A model generated the notes under the pieces. That model saw nothing but the letters and a program-made list of their open reading frames with translations. It made no database searches and was not told where the DNA came from. This document shows, in pieces, positions 34,158 to 42,722 of a stretch of 64,000 nt of DNA. Position 1 is the first letter of the stretch; each line of letters begins with the position of its first letter. The position numbers were made by a program, and so were the translations under genes. This DNA comes from JAXGZG01 sp040771825 (GTDB lineage: Bacteria; Bacillota; Sulfobacillia; Fermentithermobacillales; Fermentithermobacillaceae), in NCBI GenBank assembly GCA_040771825.1, contig JAXGZG010000004.1, forward strand, positions 186,001 through 250,000, in the 5' to 3' direction.

Positions 34158-35171
34158 ATGGCAACGTTCAGAGACTGCCTTGAAGACATGCCAGCGGCAG
34201 ACATCGGCACCTTTCCTACTCCCTTGGAACACATGCCGCGCCTCGGGCGCGAGATTGGCCATCCGGGCCTGTACGTCAAGCGAGATGACATCACGGGGCT
34301 GAGTTTAGGCGGAAACAAAACCCGCAGCCTACGCTTCTTGCTTGGCCAGGCCCTTTCTCTGGGCAAAGACACAGTAATTACGGCCGGCGGGCTTCAATCC
34401 AATCTCTGCTCCTTAACCGCGGCAGCCTGCTCAAAGCTGGGGCTGGAGTGCATTCTGATACATAACGACGAACCTCCCGCCCATCTCCAAGGCAACATGC
34501 TTCTGAATCGGATTTTCGGCGCCCGCGAGATCTTCGTGGGCAGGGTTTCAGAAGAAGTGCGGGCGGAGGAGATGGAGAATGAGGCTCGCAACCTTGAGCG
34601 CTTGGGAAAACGGCCTCATCTGATCCACAACGGCGCCTCAACTCCCATGGGCGCCCTAGGTTATGTGGAAGCGGCCTTTGAGCTACATGAGCAGTGCAAT
34701 GGGCTCGGCATCGATCTCAAACACGTCTTCATAGTTGGAGCCATGGGAGGCACTGCATCAGGGTTCGCCTACGGAACCGGACTCCTCGGTGCGCCTTTCC
34801 ACGTCTATGTCGTAAGCGTAGAATACCCCAAAGCCGAACTGATGCGGCGCATGCAGGCAATACTCAGCGGCTTGCACGAGATTCTGCCGCCGTTAGATGG
34901 AGCGTTCACTGAAGCCCTTCTCCAGAAATTAGTGACCATCGATGACAGCCATCTTGGCGAAGGCTACGCCCGTCCCACTCCTGCTTCGCGAGCCGCGCTC
35001 ACTATGGCCGCTCGACTTGAGGGCCTATTGATTGAAGACGTTTACACCAGCAAGACGCTGGCGGGTATGATCGGTTCTGTTAGGTCGGGCGCCATACCTC
35101 CCCACGAGGCTGCCTGTTTTATCCACACCGGCGGAGCAGGATCTTTGTTTGCTCAGGATATCTTGGGCTAG
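34158..35171 (+). CDS. D-cysteine desulfhydrase / ACC deaminase family PLP enzyme
   Basis: Fold-type II PLP enzyme, 337 residues from the chosen ATG, which has AGAGGAG 10 nt upstream; an ATG 42 nt earlier is less likely. TPLEHMPRL and VKRDDITGLSLGGNKTRSL supply the PLP-lysine region (Lys in GGNKTR), GGLQSNLCSLTAAAC is the substrate loop, and GAMGGTASGFAYG binds the phosphate. Family members release H2S, pyruvate and ammonia from D-cysteine, deaminate ACC, or act on other D-amino acids; the substrate cannot be told here. It stands alone. Confidence 0.85.
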   Translation: MATFRDCLEDMPAADIGTFPTPLEHMPRLGREIGHPGLYVKRDDITGLSLGGNKTRSLRFLLGQALSLGKDTVITAGGLQSNLCSLTAAACSKLGLECILIHNDEPPAHLQGNMLLNRIFGAREIFVGRVSEEVRAEEMENEARNLERLGKRPHLIHNGASTPMGALGYVEAAFELHEQCNGLGIDLKHVFIVGAMGGTASGFAYGTGLLGAPFHVYVVSVEYPKAELMRRMQAILSGLHEILPPLDGAFTEALLQKLVTIDDSHLGEGYARPTPASRAALTMAARLEGLLIEDVYTSKTLAGMIGSVRSGAIPPHEAACFIHTGGAGSLFAQDILG

Positions 35172-35250
35172 CGGATAGCGCGAGATCCCCCGCTCTTGAT
35201 CAACTTCCTCTTGCACTCTGCATATCTTATGTCAAGAGGAGGTGGCGTCA

Positions 35251-35661
35251 ATGAACGAGTATTGGAGGGCGCTGTGTGAAGCCTATCAAGATGAACTCAG
35301 GGCTTACGAGTTCTACAACCAACTGGCGCGCATTGCCCCTTCGCCCGAATTGTCCCGGATCTTGGCCACCATAGCCAAGGATGAGTATGCCCATGCGCGG
35401 ACACTGGCTGCCCTGATGTCAGGCATGCCAGCACCTAATTGGCACTCGGTGACAGAGGCATCAGAAGCGGTATCTAGTTCCACTCTAACCTTCAAAGAAG
35501 GCATAGAAACCGCCCTAGAGGGCGAGCTGGGGGACATGGCGGAATACGCAACTCTAGCTAAGACGGCAAACACTCTGGAGCTGAAGTTGATCTTCTACTC
35601 AATTGCGGGTGATGAATACGGCCACGCCCGCACTTTCATGACGATACTAGTTATGCTGTAG
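35251..35661 (+). CDS. ferritin-like (rubrerythrin-type) diiron protein
   Basis: 136 residues made of two helical hairpins. Helix motifs EAYQDELRAYEFYNQL and AKDEYAHARTLAAL in the first half, EGELGDMAEYATLA and AGDEYGHARTFMTI in the second, give paired Glu and ExxH ligands for a diiron site. It lacks the rubredoxin domain seen in the rubrerythrin at 24234, so it resembles stand-alone erythrins, with a likely peroxide or iron role. ATG at 35251 is 8 nt after GAGGAGG; the in-frame GTG at 35242 overlaps that site. Its 3' end overlaps the end of the convergent hslO by 15 nt. Confidence 0.85.
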   Translation: MNEYWRALCEAYQDELRAYEFYNQLARIAPSPELSRILATIAKDEYAHARTLAALMSGMPAPNWHSVTEASEAVSSSTLTFKEGIETALEGELGDMAEYATLAKTANTLELKLIFYSIAGDEYGHARTFMTILVML

Positions 35662-36588
35662 AGAATCGGCGATGGCCGACAGTTCCTGGCCCGAGAAAAT
35701 GTACACTTCGTTACAGAAATGACATCTGACATCGACCGACTCTCTTTCTCCTGCGAGTTTCTGCAAGTCCTCCTTCCCCAAGGTGGACAGCGTGGATATT
35801 GCCCTCTCCCGAGAACACTTGCATTTGAAACCCACAGGCACCAGGCGCAAGATCCGGACCGGACCAATGCCTTGAAATACCGCCTCAATCAGTTGCAGAG
35901 GTGTCACGCCGTCCCTCAGGTGAAAACTGACAGAACCCATATCCAAAAGGTTCTTTTGAATCCTGTCGGTCACTTCAACTTGGCTTGCTGCATCCAAACC
36001 GGGCATAGCCTGAACCATAATACCGCCGGCGCCGCTGACCCAAGTTCCGCCTCCCAACCTTACGCCCACCGAGACCGCCGAAGGTAGCTGTTCAGATACG
36101 GTGTAGTAATAAGCCACATCTATGCCGATCTCTCCTGACTGAAGCGCCGAACTCCCAGTGTACATTTCCTTCAATCCCAAGTCCTTCGTAACGTACAGGA
36201 AGCCGTTCTTCCCCACTAACCCGCCCACATCCAGCTTGCCTGGGGCTTTGGGGGGCAAGTCTGCGGCTGGATCAGATGCGTAACCCCTTGTGTCTATGGA
36301 TTCGCCGTTGTTGCGCCCTTCAACTATGAGTCCGCCAATGGGACCATCGCCAACAAAACGGAGGGTGACCGCCTGTCCCTCATCTAGGGTGGCAGCCATG
36401 AGAACTGACGCAGTTAATCCTCTACCCAAAGCGGCAGTGGCCGTAGGCGACATACCGTGACGGCGTCTCGCTTCCTCAACCAAAAGGGTCGTCCGGCAAG
36501 CCATGACCCGGAAATGGCCGTCGTCGGTAATCCCGGAAGCAACATGATCCGTGTTTGCGCCGAAATCTTCGGCAAGTGCTGAAACCAT
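35647..36588 (-). CDS. hslO: Hsp33 redox-regulated chaperone
   Basis: Cytoplasmic holdase activated by oxidation; 313 residues. N-terminal domain (DGHFRVMACRTTLLVEEARRRHG, then ATLDEGQAVTLRFVGDGPIGGL, GYASDP) and C-terminal zinc-redox domain with CKCSRER (about 250) and CHFCNEVY (about 285), that is CxC and CxxC, the four zinc-binding redox cysteines. GAAGGAG precedes the ATG. About 100 nt separate it from the end of the molybdopterin-binding protein gene of the large minus-strand operon; whether it belongs to that transcript is unclear. Confidence 0.94.
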   Translation of the reverse strand: MVSALAEDFGANTDHVASGITDDGHFRVMACRTTLLVEEARRRHGMSPTATAALGRGLTASVLMAATLDEGQAVTLRFVGDGPIGGLIVEGRNNGESIDTRGYASDPAADLPPKAPGKLDVGGLVGKNGFLYVTKDLGLKEMYTGSSALQSGEIGIDVAYYYTVSEQLPSAVSVGVRLGGGTWVSGAGGIMVQAMPGLDAASQVEVTDRIQKNLLDMGSVSFHLRDGVTPLQLIEAVFQGIGPVRILRLVPVGFKCKCSRERAISTLSTLGKEDLQKLAGERESVDVRCHFCNEVYIFSGQELSAIADSLQHN

Positions 36589-36690
36589 GACGAGATTCTC
36601 CTTCCGCCGGACATTCTATGTCCTAGGAAAGCCCAGATCAACTCGGCCCGAAGCAAGGTCCTGAAGCAAGGCCGTTGCCAATCGGGGGGC

Positions 36691-37710
36691 TCATTTCCCG
36701 AAGCCACAATTGGGGAAAGTGCACTCTCGGCAATTGAGACATAGACCGCCGATTCCCAACCCTCGGAGGTCTTGGGCAGTGAGTCTCTCGCCGGCGATAA
36801 CACGGGGCAGAACAAGGTCGAACACCGTACGCTTGGAGTACATCACGCAACCTGGCAGGCCTAAGACGGGGGCCCCCGTAGGCATGTATGCCAAAAGGAA
36901 CATAGCCCCTGGCAGTACCGGCGCACCGTAGGTGACGATCTCGGCGCCAACCTCCTTAATAGCCGCAGGAGTGGTATCGTCAGGGTCCACGCTCATGCCG
37001 CCGGTGCAGACTATCATATCGGCCCCTTGAGCTAGATACTCCTGGATGAAACCTGCGATTATCTCCGGCTTGTCATCAGATATGGCCTGTCCAAGTATCT
37101 CCGCATGGTACTCGGCCAGTTTATCGCGTATCACGGGTCCAAAGCTATCCTTGATCCGTCCGTGGAATACCTCGCTCCCGGTGATTACAACCCCTACGCG
37201 GAGGCCTCGAAAGGGAAGGATCGACAAGATGGGCTCATGGCCTGCGATCTCTCTCGCCTTCTGCATCTTCGCCTTGTGGATAACAAGCGGTATGACCCGA
37301 GCGCCTGCCAGTTTGTCGCCTTTACTGACAGGAAAATTGTCGTGACGCGTGGCTATGATGATTTCACCTAGCGAGTTTATGGCCTGGATCTTGTCCCGGG
37401 CAACCTTGAAGACACCCGCCGAGGCGGCAATCATCTCAACCTTTCCCTCTTTGATTTCGCTTGCGGTCATATGCTCATTGCAGCAGATCTCCTTGAGAAT
37501 CTCTGCCGCTTCGTTTTCGTGATACTTGGTTTCGTCCTTTTCCCAGACATAAAGGTGCTCTTTGCCCAGGGAGAGCAGCACGGGTATGTCCTCTTCCGTA
37601 ACAATATGCCCCTTCCGAAACACGGCATCCTTGGTAACGCCGGGGATGATCTGGGTCATATCGTGGCACAGCACGTATCCAACGGCTTTTTCTGTCTTGA
37701 TGAGTTCCAT
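36691..37710 (-). CDS. molybdopterin-binding (MoeA/MogA-like domain) protein
   Basis: 339 residues. An N-terminal part of about 160 residues (VGYVLCHDMTQIIPGVTKDAVFRKGHIVTEEDIPVLLSLGK) is followed by a MoCF_biosynth domain with VGVVITGSEVFHGRIKDSF, IVCTGGMSVDPDDTTPAAI and GLPGCVMYSKRTVFDLVLPR. The C-terminus carries a compact cysteine cluster, CLNCRECTFPNCGFGK, that may bind an FeS cluster or zinc. Such proteins accompany molybdenum hydroxylase gene sets and may hold or deliver molybdopterin; the function is not proven. ATG at 37710 is 6 nt after AGGAGG. Last gene of the Mop-Trs-Mod gene train, 11 nt after modC. Confidence 0.85.
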   Translation of the reverse strand: MELIKTEKAVGYVLCHDMTQIIPGVTKDAVFRKGHIVTEEDIPVLLSLGKEHLYVWEKDETKYHENEAAEILKEICCNEHMTASEIKEGKVEMIAASAGVFKVARDKIQAINSLGEIIIATRHDNFPVSKGDKLAGARVIPLVIHKAKMQKAREIAGHEPILSILPFRGLRVGVVITGSEVFHGRIKDSFGPVIRDKLAEYHAEILGQAISDDKPEIIAGFIQEYLAQGADMIVCTGGMSVDPDDTTPAAIKEVGAEIVTYGAPVLPGAMFLLAYMPTGAPVLGLPGCVMYSKRTVFDLVLPRVIAGERLTAQDLRGLGIGGLCLNCRECTFPNCGFGK

Positions 37711-37721
37711 ACCCATCCTCC

Positions 37722-38786
37722 TCATTCACGGAGCAACATGACGTCCTCGGGCAGAACCGAGAATCTCTTGGGCACTCTCTGGCGGTACACTTGGTACCAG
37801 TCTTTGGCAGTCACCTTCCACCACAGGCTGTGTTCATCAGAAGACCCACCGTTGCCCCGGCTAGAAAGCACGACTGTGAGACTTGATGGCCCATGGATGA
37901 CTTCGGTAGCCTCTAGAGCCAACACATTCTGAGTGTCTTGGTCGCTGGCCGGCTTGAGCCCGTGGGGGCGAATTCCAACATGGCAGATTTCTTGGGACAC
38001 GGACTCATAGGTAACCAGTTCGCCGCCCCAGTCAAGTGCCATCACCGCGTGTTCCCCTGTTTTCTTAGCCCTTGAGATATTGTAACAGCCCGAGAGTTTG
38101 GCCGCCGTTAGGTTTCCCGGATTCTCAAAGACACCTTTCGGGCTCCCTGAGTTAACCACAGTGCCGCGGTCTATCACCACAGCCTTCTCGCAGAATCGGT
38201 AAACCTCGCCTAGACTGTGGGTAACTAGCAGAACATCGCCTTCATAGTTGCAAAGCGCCCTTTGCATTTGGAGTTGCAGTTGTTCTCGAAGATAAGTATC
38301 TAGGGCGGAAAACGGCTCGTCCAACATGAGGGCAAGAGGCGCACTGGCTAGAACCCGGGCTAGCGCCACCCGTTGACGCTCTCCGCCGGAAATCTCTCGG
38401 GGGAAGCGATCATCGAGCCCTTGCAGGTGAAAAGACTCAATCATCTCTTTTGCTCTCTCGTCGCGCCGGCGTTTAGGCAGCTTTAGCCCTGCCGCCACAT
38501 TCTTGACAACAGTCATGTTGGGGAACAACGCGTAATCTTGGAATAGATAGCCAACCCTGCGCTCCTGGGGAGTCAGGTTGATCCTTCTCTCTGAATCAAA
38601 GAGGACCCTGTCGTTTAACACGATGCGGCCGCTATCTGGCCTTTCGATTCCTGCGATGCACTTAAGCGTCATGCTCTTCCCGGCCCCCGAACCCCCCAAG
38701 ATGCCAAGGCGCTGGCCGGAAGCCTCGAACGCGACGTCCAGTTCAAATGACTTTAGCTTTTTCTTGATACGGACCAAAAGACTCAT
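37722..38786 (-). CDS. modC: molybdate ABC transporter ATP-binding protein ModC
   Basis: 354 residues. ABC domain with Walker A GGSGAGKSM, the ModC-like VGYLFQDYALFPNMTV, signature ISGGERQRVALARVLA, Walker B LALMLDEPFSALD and LLVTHSLGEVYRF, followed by a C-terminal region of about 120 residues where ModC proteins carry a molybdate-binding mop/TOBE fold. Thr/Ser exchange in the Walker A (GKSM rather than GKST) is unusual but conserves the nucleotide-binding Ser. The ATG overlaps the end of modB (ATGA). Energises molybdate import by ModAB. Confidence 0.92.
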   Translation of the reverse strand: MSLLVRIKKKLKSFELDVAFEASGQRLGILGGSGAGKSMTLKCIAGIERPDSGRIVLNDRVLFDSERRINLTPQERRVGYLFQDYALFPNMTVVKNVAAGLKLPKRRRDERAKEMIESFHLQGLDDRFPREISGGERQRVALARVLASAPLALMLDEPFSALDTYLREQLQLQMQRALCNYEGDVLLVTHSLGEVYRFCEKAVVIDRGTVVNSGSPKGVFENPGNLTAAKLSGCYNISRAKKTGEHAVMALDWGGELVTYESVSQEICHVGIRPHGLKPASDQDTQNVLALEATEVIHGPSSLTVVLSSRGNGGSSDEHSLWWKVTAKDWYQVYRQRVPKRFSVLPEDVMLLRE

Positions 38787-39469
38787 TCCGACACCTTCCT
38801 CCGGGCGCCGCCTTTCTCACCAAGCGCAAAGTAATTCATGAGCGCAACCGAAACCAGAGATATCAACACGATGACCTTTACGTACGCATAGGCTTCATCC
38901 ATATTGCCGCCTGCCACCCCAGAATAGATGGCCAGAGGCAGAGTCCTGGTGACTCCCGCAATGTTTCCGGCGATCATGGCGGTAGCGCCAAACTCCCCTA
39001 GTCCTCTGGCGAAAGCCAGGACGCCGCCGCTGGCAACCCCGGGCATGGCTATAGGTAGGACGATTGTCCAGAAGATCCTTCGTTCCGAAAGCCCAAGGGT
39101 TCTGGCGGCGTATATCAGATTCTGGTCAACCTGCTCAAAAGCTCCCCTGGCGGAGCGGTACATGAGCGGGAACGAGATGACCGTGGCAGCTATGACAGCG
39201 GCGGCCCAAGAGAACACAATTCGGATGCCGAGACGCTGTAACAGGAACATTCCAAGCGGGCGCTTTACTCCGAAGACAAGGAGCAGAAAGAAGCCGGCCA
39301 CGGTCGGGGGAAGCACCAGTGGGATAGTCAGGATCCCATCCAAGACCATTTTGACGCGTTCAAACTTCATGGCCACAACGACCCGCGCTGCCAATATCCC
39401 CAAAAAGAAAGTGAAGACAATTGCCAGAGTTGCCGTTTTCAAAGAGATGAGAACCGGAGCCCATTCCAT
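38783..39469 (-). CDS. modB: molybdate ABC transporter permease ModB
   Basis: Inner-membrane permease of 228 residues with five or so hydrophobic segments; the EAA loop reads ARTLGLSERRIFWTIVLPIAMPGV, and GLGEFGATAMIAGNIAGVTRTLPLAIY is strongly ModB-like. The ATG at 39469 is 8 nt after AAGGGGGAG and preferred over a GTG three codons upstream. It lies 45 nt downstream of modA and overlaps modC by 4 nt. Confidence 0.93.
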   Translation of the reverse strand: MEWAPVLISLKTATLAIVFTFFLGILAARVVVAMKFERVKMVLDGILTIPLVLPPTVAGFFLLLVFGVKRPLGMFLLQRLGIRIVFSWAAAVIAATVISFPLMYRSARGAFEQVDQNLIYAARTLGLSERRIFWTIVLPIAMPGVASGGVLAFARGLGEFGATAMIAGNIAGVTRTLPLAIYSGVAGGNMDEAYAYVKVIVLISLVSVALMNYFALGEKGGARRKVSE

Positions 39470-39514
39470 TGAAGGCACTCCCCCTTCCCAAAAGTGAAAC
39501 CTAAGAAGTAAAAC

Positions 39515-40297
39515 CTAGAGATTAGGCGAGAAACCGTATTCCTCAAACACCTTGAGAGCTGCGGGCGATTTCAGGAAGTCAATAAACAGTTTGGCCGCGT
39601 CTTTCTTTGTGGAAGACTCGACGATTCCCACAGGGTAGACCACCTTGGACACGCTATCCTCGGGAGCCGGGGCCACAACCTGCACCTTATCGGTAGTAGC
39701 AGCATCGGTAGCATAGACAATCCCGGCCTCAGCGCTGCCTTCGGCGACCCAATTGAGCACCTCGGTTACGTTGCCGCCGAGGCTAGCCTTGGCGCTTACA
39801 GCGTCCCACAGACCGAGATTGGTGAGGGCTTCCTTTGCGTATTGACCGGCCGGTACACTCTCGGGATCGCCAATGGCGATAGTCTCGGCCAAGACGATGT
39901 CAGCAAAGTCCTCGATGTTGCCATTGTCATCTTTGGCCACAATCAGCACAATCTTGTTCTCCAGCAGATCCACAATCGAAGGAGAGTCAATCATGCCTTT
40001 TTCGTCTAGAGCCTTCATCTGTTTCGTGGCGGCCGAGAAGAATACGTCAACATCTGCGCCTTCTTCGATCTGAGTCTGCAGTTTGCCTGAACTGTCGAAG
40101 GTGAACGTAACTTCTGTGTCTAGGTGCTCGGCCTCAAACATGCTCTTCAGTTCGCCTTCCATGCAGTAACGCAGGGAAGCTGCTGCGGCTACCATGATGG
40201 TTGTTTTCTCGGGTTCCACTTTGGGCGCTGTGGCGCAACCGATCAGGGAGACAGCCAATAGCGCACCTATGATCGCGAAGAAACATCTCTTTTGCAT
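39515..40297 (-). CDS. modA: molybdate ABC transporter substrate-binding lipoprotein ModA
   Basis: 260 residues with a lipoprotein signal (lipobox LIGC, Cys about residue 21). Mature sequence has the ModA pattern: MVAAAASLRYCMEGELKSMFE, FDSSGKLQTQIEEGADVDVFFSAA, GDPESVPAGQYAKEAL and GSAEAGIVYATDA, where the Ser/Ala/Val/Tyr residues form the oxyanion pocket. It follows xdhC after 112 nt; that gap holds the shared 19-bp motif (40355-40373), so modABC may have its own promoter controlled by the ModE-domain protein. Confidence 0.93.
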   Translation of the reverse strand: MQKRCFFAIIGALLAVSLIGCATAPKVEPEKTTIMVAAAASLRYCMEGELKSMFEAEHLDTEVTFTFDSSGKLQTQIEEGADVDVFFSAATKQMKALDEKGMIDSPSIVDLLENKIVLIVAKDDNGNIEDFADIVLAETIAIGDPESVPAGQYAKEALTNLGLWDAVSAKASLGGNVTEVLNWVAEGSAEAGIVYATDAATTDKVQVVAPAPEDSVSKVVYPVGIVESSTKKDAAKLFIDFLKSPAALKVFEEYGFSPNL

Positions 40298-40354
40298 TTG
40301 CTACGCCTCATTTCTTAGGAGATTTCTGCAATACGTAGTCCGTTGAAACCGCCC

Positions 40355-40373
40355 AGTTTCTCAAAACATATCG
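40355..40373 (-). promoter_or_regulatory. candidate ModE-like operator upstream of modA
   Basis: AGTTTCTCAAAACATATCG (plus strand) matches the site before the ModE-fusion gene (42943-42961, GGTTATTCAAAACATAACG) at 15 of 19 positions, including the whole core TCAAAACATA. It lies about 58 nt before the modA ATG in the only sizeable gap of the downstream part of the gene train. Both copies resemble the CGnTAT...ATAAC half sites of ModE operators. Function inferred from sharing and position. Confidence 0.5.
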
Positions 40374-40409
40374 AATGCAGCAACCTACCTCCTTCCTTTC
40401 TATACTCCC

Positions 40410-41432
40410 CTACCGCCTGCGGCTTTCTGCCCGCACCGAAATAAGCTCGCCTGCGATGCTAACGGCTATCTCGGCCGGCGTCTCTGCTTTAATATCAACC
40501 CCTATGGGAGTATGAACGCTATCTATCCGAGACTGGGATATGCCATCCTCCAGAAGCATCTCCCTGGTCTTGGCGATCTTGGAGCGGCTTCCTATCACCC
40601 CGACGTAGCGAATCTCGATACCTCGCAGCACCTGGCGTTGTACTTCGTAGTCATGGGCGTGTCCCCGGGTCATTATGACCACATAGTCCTGTGGGCGTAA
40701 GGTGACCCAATCGGCTATATGGGCAAAATCTCCTTGGATCACTTTAGCGGAGGGAAATCGATCTTGGGAGGCGTAATCTTTTCGATCGTCGAGCACCACA
40801 GGGCGAAACCCGAGGTGGGCAATGAGCGGCACCAGCTCTTGGGAGATATGACCGCCGCCAAAGATAATGACCCGTCCCGAATGAACCAGCGGTTCTATGT
40901 ACAGACGCCTGCCGCAAATGGAAGTCTGCCCCGCTTTATCGGCCAGCGCTTCAAGGAGTTCCTCTTCTGGTATGCCTAACCCCAAAACGCCTGCGCTTTT
41001 GCTGTATGCGCCCATAGTCCATAGGGACTCGTCGGTCAGGTCCGTCATGATCCAAGCGTCCTCGTCCCGGTCAAACATGGGCAATACCTGCTCAAGCAGC
41101 ACTTTGGCCTCCTGGTTATCTGCGGAAATATGCTGGAAGTGCACATCCACGTCTCCTCCGCAGACCATGCCAAGGTCTTCCACTTCATTGCGAGTAAGAC
41201 GAAAGCCCTTAATGTAGGACTTTCTGGCCTGCAATGCCTCTAGGGCCAGATGTTCGGCGCGATACTCAACAGCGCCGCCACCAATTGTGCCTGCTACTCG
41301 GCCATCCTTACCCACAATCATCCGAGCGCCTGCTGCTCTAGGAGTGGAACCGGAGCCGGCAATTATTGTAGCCAGCACCATGTCCTGCCCGTCGCGCAAG
41401 TTCCTACTGAGAGTCTCTAACAGTGTCCTCAT
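40410..41432 (-). CDS. xdhC: XdhC/CoxI family molybdenum-hydroxylase maturation protein
   Basis: 340 residues. N-terminal XdhC/CoxI domain (MVLATIIAGSGSTPRAAGARMIV, GTIGGGAVEYRAE, MVCGGDVDVHF) and C-terminal Rossmann-type XdhC_C domain (VIIFGGGHISQELVPLIAHLGF, VVIMTRGHAHDYEVQRQVL, YVGVIGSRSKIAKT). XdhC proteins bind and protect Moco, help sulfurate it, and pass it to xanthine-oxidase-type enzymes. That fits the molybdenum hydroxylase in the same gene train (48686). The start overlaps the end of the HD-domain gene by 29 nt. Confidence 0.9.
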   Translation of the reverse strand: MRTLLETLSRNLRDGQDMVLATIIAGSGSTPRAAGARMIVGKDGRVAGTIGGGAVEYRAEHLALEALQARKSYIKGFRLTRNEVEDLGMVCGGDVDVHFQHISADNQEAKVLLEQVLPMFDRDEDAWIMTDLTDESLWTMGAYSKSAGVLGLGIPEEELLEALADKAGQTSICGRRLYIEPLVHSGRVIIFGGGHISQELVPLIAHLGFRPVVLDDRKDYASQDRFPSAKVIQGDFAHIADWVTLRPQDYVVIMTRGHAHDYEVQRQVLRGIEIRYVGVIGSRSKIAKTREMLLEDGISQSRIDSVHTPIGVDIKAETPAEIAVSIAGELISVRAESRRR

Positions 41433-41955
41433 GGAAACATGCTCCTTTACTGATCAACTCATAAACGTCAATGCCAATAGCCTGTTCAACTAGTGAACGA
41501 ACCTTCAGTGCCGCTTCCCTGTTTTGCCGGACGGCTGCCAGAGCGCCAGGATTTCCCATAAAATCTTCGCGCCGGGCAGAAAACCGTTCCTCCAAGGTCA
41601 CAACGACGTCTTCACACACGAGTTTGTCCGCCAAGTAGACCACAGACGTTTCGGATATCCGCCCATCTTCTTGGCTTTCAAGCGTCATGTGCTGGGCTAC
41701 GATTTCCGCCAGATCCAACTGGCCAATGGCACGTAGGAATCTGGCTCCTTCTTGGGCATGGCGTGGTGAGCCACGGGCAATATCATGAAGCAAGGCTGCG
41801 CTTTCCACGGCTTGACAGTCTAGCCCAAAGCCACGGGCATTGAGAGCATGTGCTATCTTGAGAGCGACCCAAGCCACCTTGATACAGTGTCTCTGCACCC
41901 TCTCGGGCACCTTTCGCTCATCCATTAGACAAAGGCAATGGGAGCGAGTCAGCAT
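41404..41955 (-). CDS. HD-domain protein of the aldehyde oxidoreductase cluster
   Basis: 183 residues. HD phosphohydrolase signature: H of QRHCIKVAWVALKIA, ALLHDIARG (the HD pair, about residue 74) and the later D of VVYLADKLVCED. Probably a metal-dependent phosphohydrolase acting on a nucleotide or phosphoester. Same-cluster HD genes accompany NTP transferase and XdhC genes in Desulfovibrio-type gene sets, perhaps removing pyrophosphate-type products; that is a guess. ATG at 41955 overlaps the stop of the NTP-transferase/ModE gene (ATGCTGA), a coupled start. Confidence 0.8.
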   Translation of the reverse strand: MLTRSHCLCLMDERKVPERVQRHCIKVAWVALKIAHALNARGFGLDCQAVESAALLHDIARGSPRHAQEGARFLRAIGQLDLAEIVAQHMTLESQEDGRISETSVVYLADKLVCEDVVVTLEERFSARREDFMGNPGALAAVRQNREAALKVRSLVEQAIGIDVYELISKGACFHEDTVRDSQ

Positions 41956-42722
41956 TGGATGTCGCTCTGTCGCTGATAGTCGGAAAAGCATTTTTGAAAT
42001 TCCATCTCGCAAAAACTGTCAACTCGCTTCCTGAATCCACGATACGCCGAGAGCAGCGCACTGGCTTCTCTTGTAAGGCTGGAGCCGCCGCCCCTGGCCC
42101 CGCCCTGATAGCTGTTGACCAAAGGGAAACCAAGCTGATTCTCGGCGATCTTGATACTCTTCCAGCCTTTAGTATAGGAAACGCCTATAGCATTGCAGGC
42201 CTGACTAATGGAGAAAGTGTTAGCCACTTGCTCAAGCAGCGAAGCGACATCGTCATCGAAAAACGGTTGCTTCCGGCTGAGGACGACCCCGGCAGCGCAG
42301 GTAATGGGCTCTTCCAAGGCCATTGATTTTGCGTATTTCTTGAGGAGCTGGTAATCCTCGGGCCTGTCTGCATCCAACGTCGTGCCAACATCGGGCAGCT
42401 CTATGAACTCCTTGACGCCGCCGTGGGCTTCCAGTGCGGCGCGGAGCCCACCCTCACCTCGGAAACTGGTAATCTCCGAGATAGCCTCGCTCTTGATCAA
42501 CACCGGATGCCCGCGCTCGCCTTTGTAGGTAGGTACCAGCACATCGCAACCGCAATAGTCCATGTATCCCATCATGGTGAAAAGACTTTGCCGCGAGAAT
42601 AGCGGAACATCGGCGGGCAAGAAGAACACGCGGTCGACCTTGTCCCTGATGTCTAGGAGTCCCATACATGCAGAGCAGAACATGTCACTTGTGGCATAGT
42701 CCGGATTATAGACGCACGTCAC
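41949..42722 (-). CDS. MocA-like nucleotidyltransferase (C-terminal part) fused to a ModE DNA-binding domain
   Basis: 257 residues in this frame. The first 130 or so complete a MobA/MocA-type NTP transferase: FFLPADVPLFSRQSLF with the metal-binding Asp, GERGHPVLI and DVGTTLDADRPEDY. The last 115 residues are a ModE N-terminal winged helix: FSISQACNAIGVSYTKGWKSI, LGFPLVNSYQGGARGGGSSLT. One protein would thus join molybdopterin nucleotide transfer to Mo-linked gene control. The NTP-binding N-terminus is in another frame (42719-42916). The join is restored if AAAA at about 42738-42741 had a fifth A. The GTG/ATG starts inside this frame have no ribosome site, so it is not a natural second gene. 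Confidence 0.85.
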   Translation of the reverse strand: MTCVYNPDYATSDMFCSACMGLLDIRDKVDRVFFLPADVPLFSRQSLFTMMGYMDYCGCDVLVPTYKGERGHPVLIKSEAISEITSFRGEGGLRAALEAHGGVKEFIELPDVGTTLDADRPEDYQLLKKYAKSMALEEPITCAAGVVLSRKQPFFDDDVASLLEQVANTFSISQACNAIGVSYTKGWKSIKIAENQLGFPLVNSYQGGARGGGSSLTREASALLSAYRGFRKRVDSFCEMEFQKCFSDYQRQSDIQC

